A stretch of 5,506 nt of DNA. It comes from an uncultured Massilia sp. Lineage in GTDB: Bacteria; Pseudomonadota; Gammaproteobacteria; Burkholderiales; Burkholderiaceae. The notes below the pieces were generated by a model. The model did not search any database. It had not been told where the DNA came from and saw only the letters and a program-made list of their open reading frames with translations. This document shows positions 4,986-5,506 of the stretch, piece after piece. The stretch's first letter is position 1; the number at the start of each line of letters is the position of its first letter. Location: contig CAMPHU010000290.1 in assembly GCA_946886065.1 (NCBI GenBank), positions 1-5,506 on the forward strand, given 5' to 3'. The position numbers were made by a program, and so were the translations under genes.

Positions 4986-5506
4986 AGAAGCCCTACCTGC
5001 TGCCGTCCGTCATCCTCATGCTTGCCGCGCTGGCTTTTTGCGCCTGGCTTTATCCGGAGCTGCCCCAGCGGATCCCGATGCACTGGAACGCGCAGGGCGA
5101 GGTCGACGGTTATGCGCCGCGCGCCGCGATCTTCGCGTACAGCGCCGTCATCGCGGTCCTGGTCGCGCTGTGGTGGTATGCCCTGCCCGCGCTGTCGCCG
5201 AAGCGCTTCCCGGTCGAGGACTTCCTGCCCACCTACGGCCACACCTGCCTGGCGGTGGTGGGCCTGCTCGCCTACCTGCAGTGCGTGCAGGCCTGGGCCG
5301 CGCACAGCGGCAACATGGCGATCGACCGCGTGCTGTTGACCGGCATCGCGCTGTTCTTCGCGCTGACCGGCAATGTGATGGGCAAGGGCAGGTGCAATTT
5401 CTGGCTCGGGATCCGCACGCCCTGGACCCTGGCCAGCGAACGGGTCTGGTATGCGACGCACCGCTTCGCGGCACGCTCGATGGTGGCGGGCGCCGCGCTG
5501 GCCCTG
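4982..5506 (+). CDS. sdpI: SdpI-family membrane protein, C-terminus cut off
   Basis: The first 175 residues of an integral membrane protein; the reading frame is open to the right edge, and family members are usually a little over 200 residues, so only a short tail is missing. The DUF1648 part is visible as RIPMHWNAQGEVDGYAPR (30-47) after a first membrane helix (about 5-23). Further helices lie near 48-69, 85-105 and 115-132, with a fifth beginning near 165. The SdpI signature follows: GNVMGKGRCNFWLGIRTPW (130-148) and ERVWYATHRF (153-162). B. subtilis SdpI gives immunity to the SdpC toxin and signals to SdpR. In Gram-negatives the role is largely unknown; no sdpC, sdpA or sdpB homologue is present in this window. 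The ATG overlaps the sdpR stop, so the two are probably translated together. Confidence 0.9.
   Translation, partial: MKKPYLLPSVILMLAALAFCAWLYPELPQRIPMHWNAQGEVDGYAPRAAIFAYSAVIAVLVALWWYALPALSPKRFPVEDFLPTYGHTCLAVVGLLAYLQCVQAWAAHSGNMAIDRVLLTGIALFFALTGNVMGKGRCNFWLGIRTPWTLASERVWYATHRFAARSMVAGAALAL

Overview
The window is GC-rich, densely coding DNA from a free-living proteobacterium. High GC, codon choice (C/G third positions, GTG starts) and the gene set (IlvG-like acetolactate synthase, Lrp/AsnC regulator, VOC and DinB proteins, SdpR/SdpI pair) suggest a betaproteobacterium, possibly of the Oxalobacteraceae (Massilia-like). That placement is inference. I see no RNA genes, transposons, CRISPR arrays or phage genes.

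Left block (1-2526). The first codons of a VOC/PhnB-like gene run off the left edge on the minus strand. Next, also on minus, is a complete acetolactate synthase large subunit (ilvG-like) with no small-subunit gene beside it. A 62-bp AT-rich gap separates it from a divergent Lrp/AsnC-family regulator on the plus strand. The gap is full of short dyads, so the regulator probably controls itself and the synthase.

Middle block (2527-3542). Two small plus-strand genes follow the regulator: a complete VOC (glyoxalase-fold) protein and a DinB-fold putative metalloenzyme. Each has a good ribosome-binding site. They converge on the next block with a 30-bp gap.

Right block (3573-5506). On the minus strand, a 70-residue ParD-like (ribbon-helix-helix antitoxin-like) gene overlaps a type I methionine aminopeptidase gene by ATGA. 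The pair is driven by a near-consensus promoter overlaid with repeated CCATAT motifs. Divergently, an SdpR-type ArsR-family autorepressor overlaps by ATGA an SdpI-family membrane protein gene that runs off the right edge. The two promoters sit back to back in 127 bp, each with its own candidate operator.

The most interesting unit is the antitoxin-like/aminopeptidase pair. Its layout is that of a toxin-antitoxin operon (small DNA-binding protein first, coupled enzyme second, operator over the promoter), but the second gene is an apparently intact N-terminal methionine excision enzyme with a diverged substrate-pocket region.
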